From an uncultured Collinsella sp. (lineage in GTDB: Bacteria; Actinomycetota; Coriobacteriia; Coriobacteriales; Coriobacteriaceae): a stretch of 5,844 bases of DNA. Each line of letters opens with the position of its first letter. Position 1 is the first letter of the stretch. Under the pieces are notes generated by a model. The model was not told where the DNA came from. It ran no database searches and saw only the letters and a list, made by a program, of their open reading frames with translations. Below, piece by piece: positions 5,808-5,844 of this stretch. Made by a program: the position numbers and the translations under genes. Location: positions 1 to 5,844 of the forward strand of contig UQIL01000052.1 in NCBI GenBank assembly GCA_900541025.1, written 5' to 3'.

Positions 5808-5844
5808 TCAGCCGAACACATTGAGCAAATAGGCCATTCCCGCA
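5808..5844 (-). CDS. C-terminal end of an unidentified gene, partial
   Basis: Read on the minus strand, the window edge contains a frame ending AGMAYLLNVFG and a TGA (5808-5810). The hydrophobic tail could close a membrane protein. Only 11 codons are visible, so the gene is not recognisable. Support comes mainly from the terminator-like hairpin with a U-run immediately after the stop, which would be expected for a convergent gene finishing here. It may be an accidental short frame. Confidence 0.5.
   Translation of the reverse strand, partial: AGMAYLLNVFG

Overview
The window is GC-rich bacterial DNA. Its codon use, its leaderless-type promoter and a block of GGGGAC/GTCCCC-type repeats at the right edge suggest a gut actinomycete of the Coriobacteriia, probably Collinsella or a relative. 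That assignment is recalled from familiarity with such repeats and was not tested by a search.

Layout from left to right. Positions 1-78 hold the last 25 codons of a plus-strand gene. About 33 bases after its stop is a sequence resembling the right end of an IS256-family insertion sequence, so this is probably the tail of a transposase. Positions 249-2020 (minus strand) encode a two-component system: a DesK/NarL-type membrane histidine kinase and a LuxR/NarL-type response regulator, with an ATGA overlap. A divergent control region of about 200 bases (2021-2219) follows. Positions 2220-5547 (plus strand) encode a tightly packed three-gene ABC-2 exporter: one ATPase and two different permeases of similar architecture. 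Positions 5548-5807 contain no gene but hold a dense field of direct and inverted repeats. At 5808-5844 there is probably the C-terminus of a convergent minus-strand gene, with its own intrinsic terminator.

Gene set and protein sizes (kinase 381, regulator 209, ATPase 312, permeases 395 and 401 residues) closely resemble the Bacillus subtilis linearmycin-resistance locus lnrJKLMN (yfiJKLMN). There a LuxR-type two-component system senses a membrane-active antimicrobial and induces an ABC-2 exporter. Here the two-component genes are divergent from the exporter instead of co-directional. My working reading is a sense-and-export module for an amphipathic or membrane-active compound: the kinase detects it, the regulator probably acts in the 2021-2219 region, and the ATPase with the permease pair removes it. 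The substrate cannot be read from the sequence.

I see no clearly new system. The points most worth a second look are the lnr-like divergent module, the precisely placed leaderless promoter of the kinase, the unusual ABC signature and D-loop, and the repeat field at the right edge.
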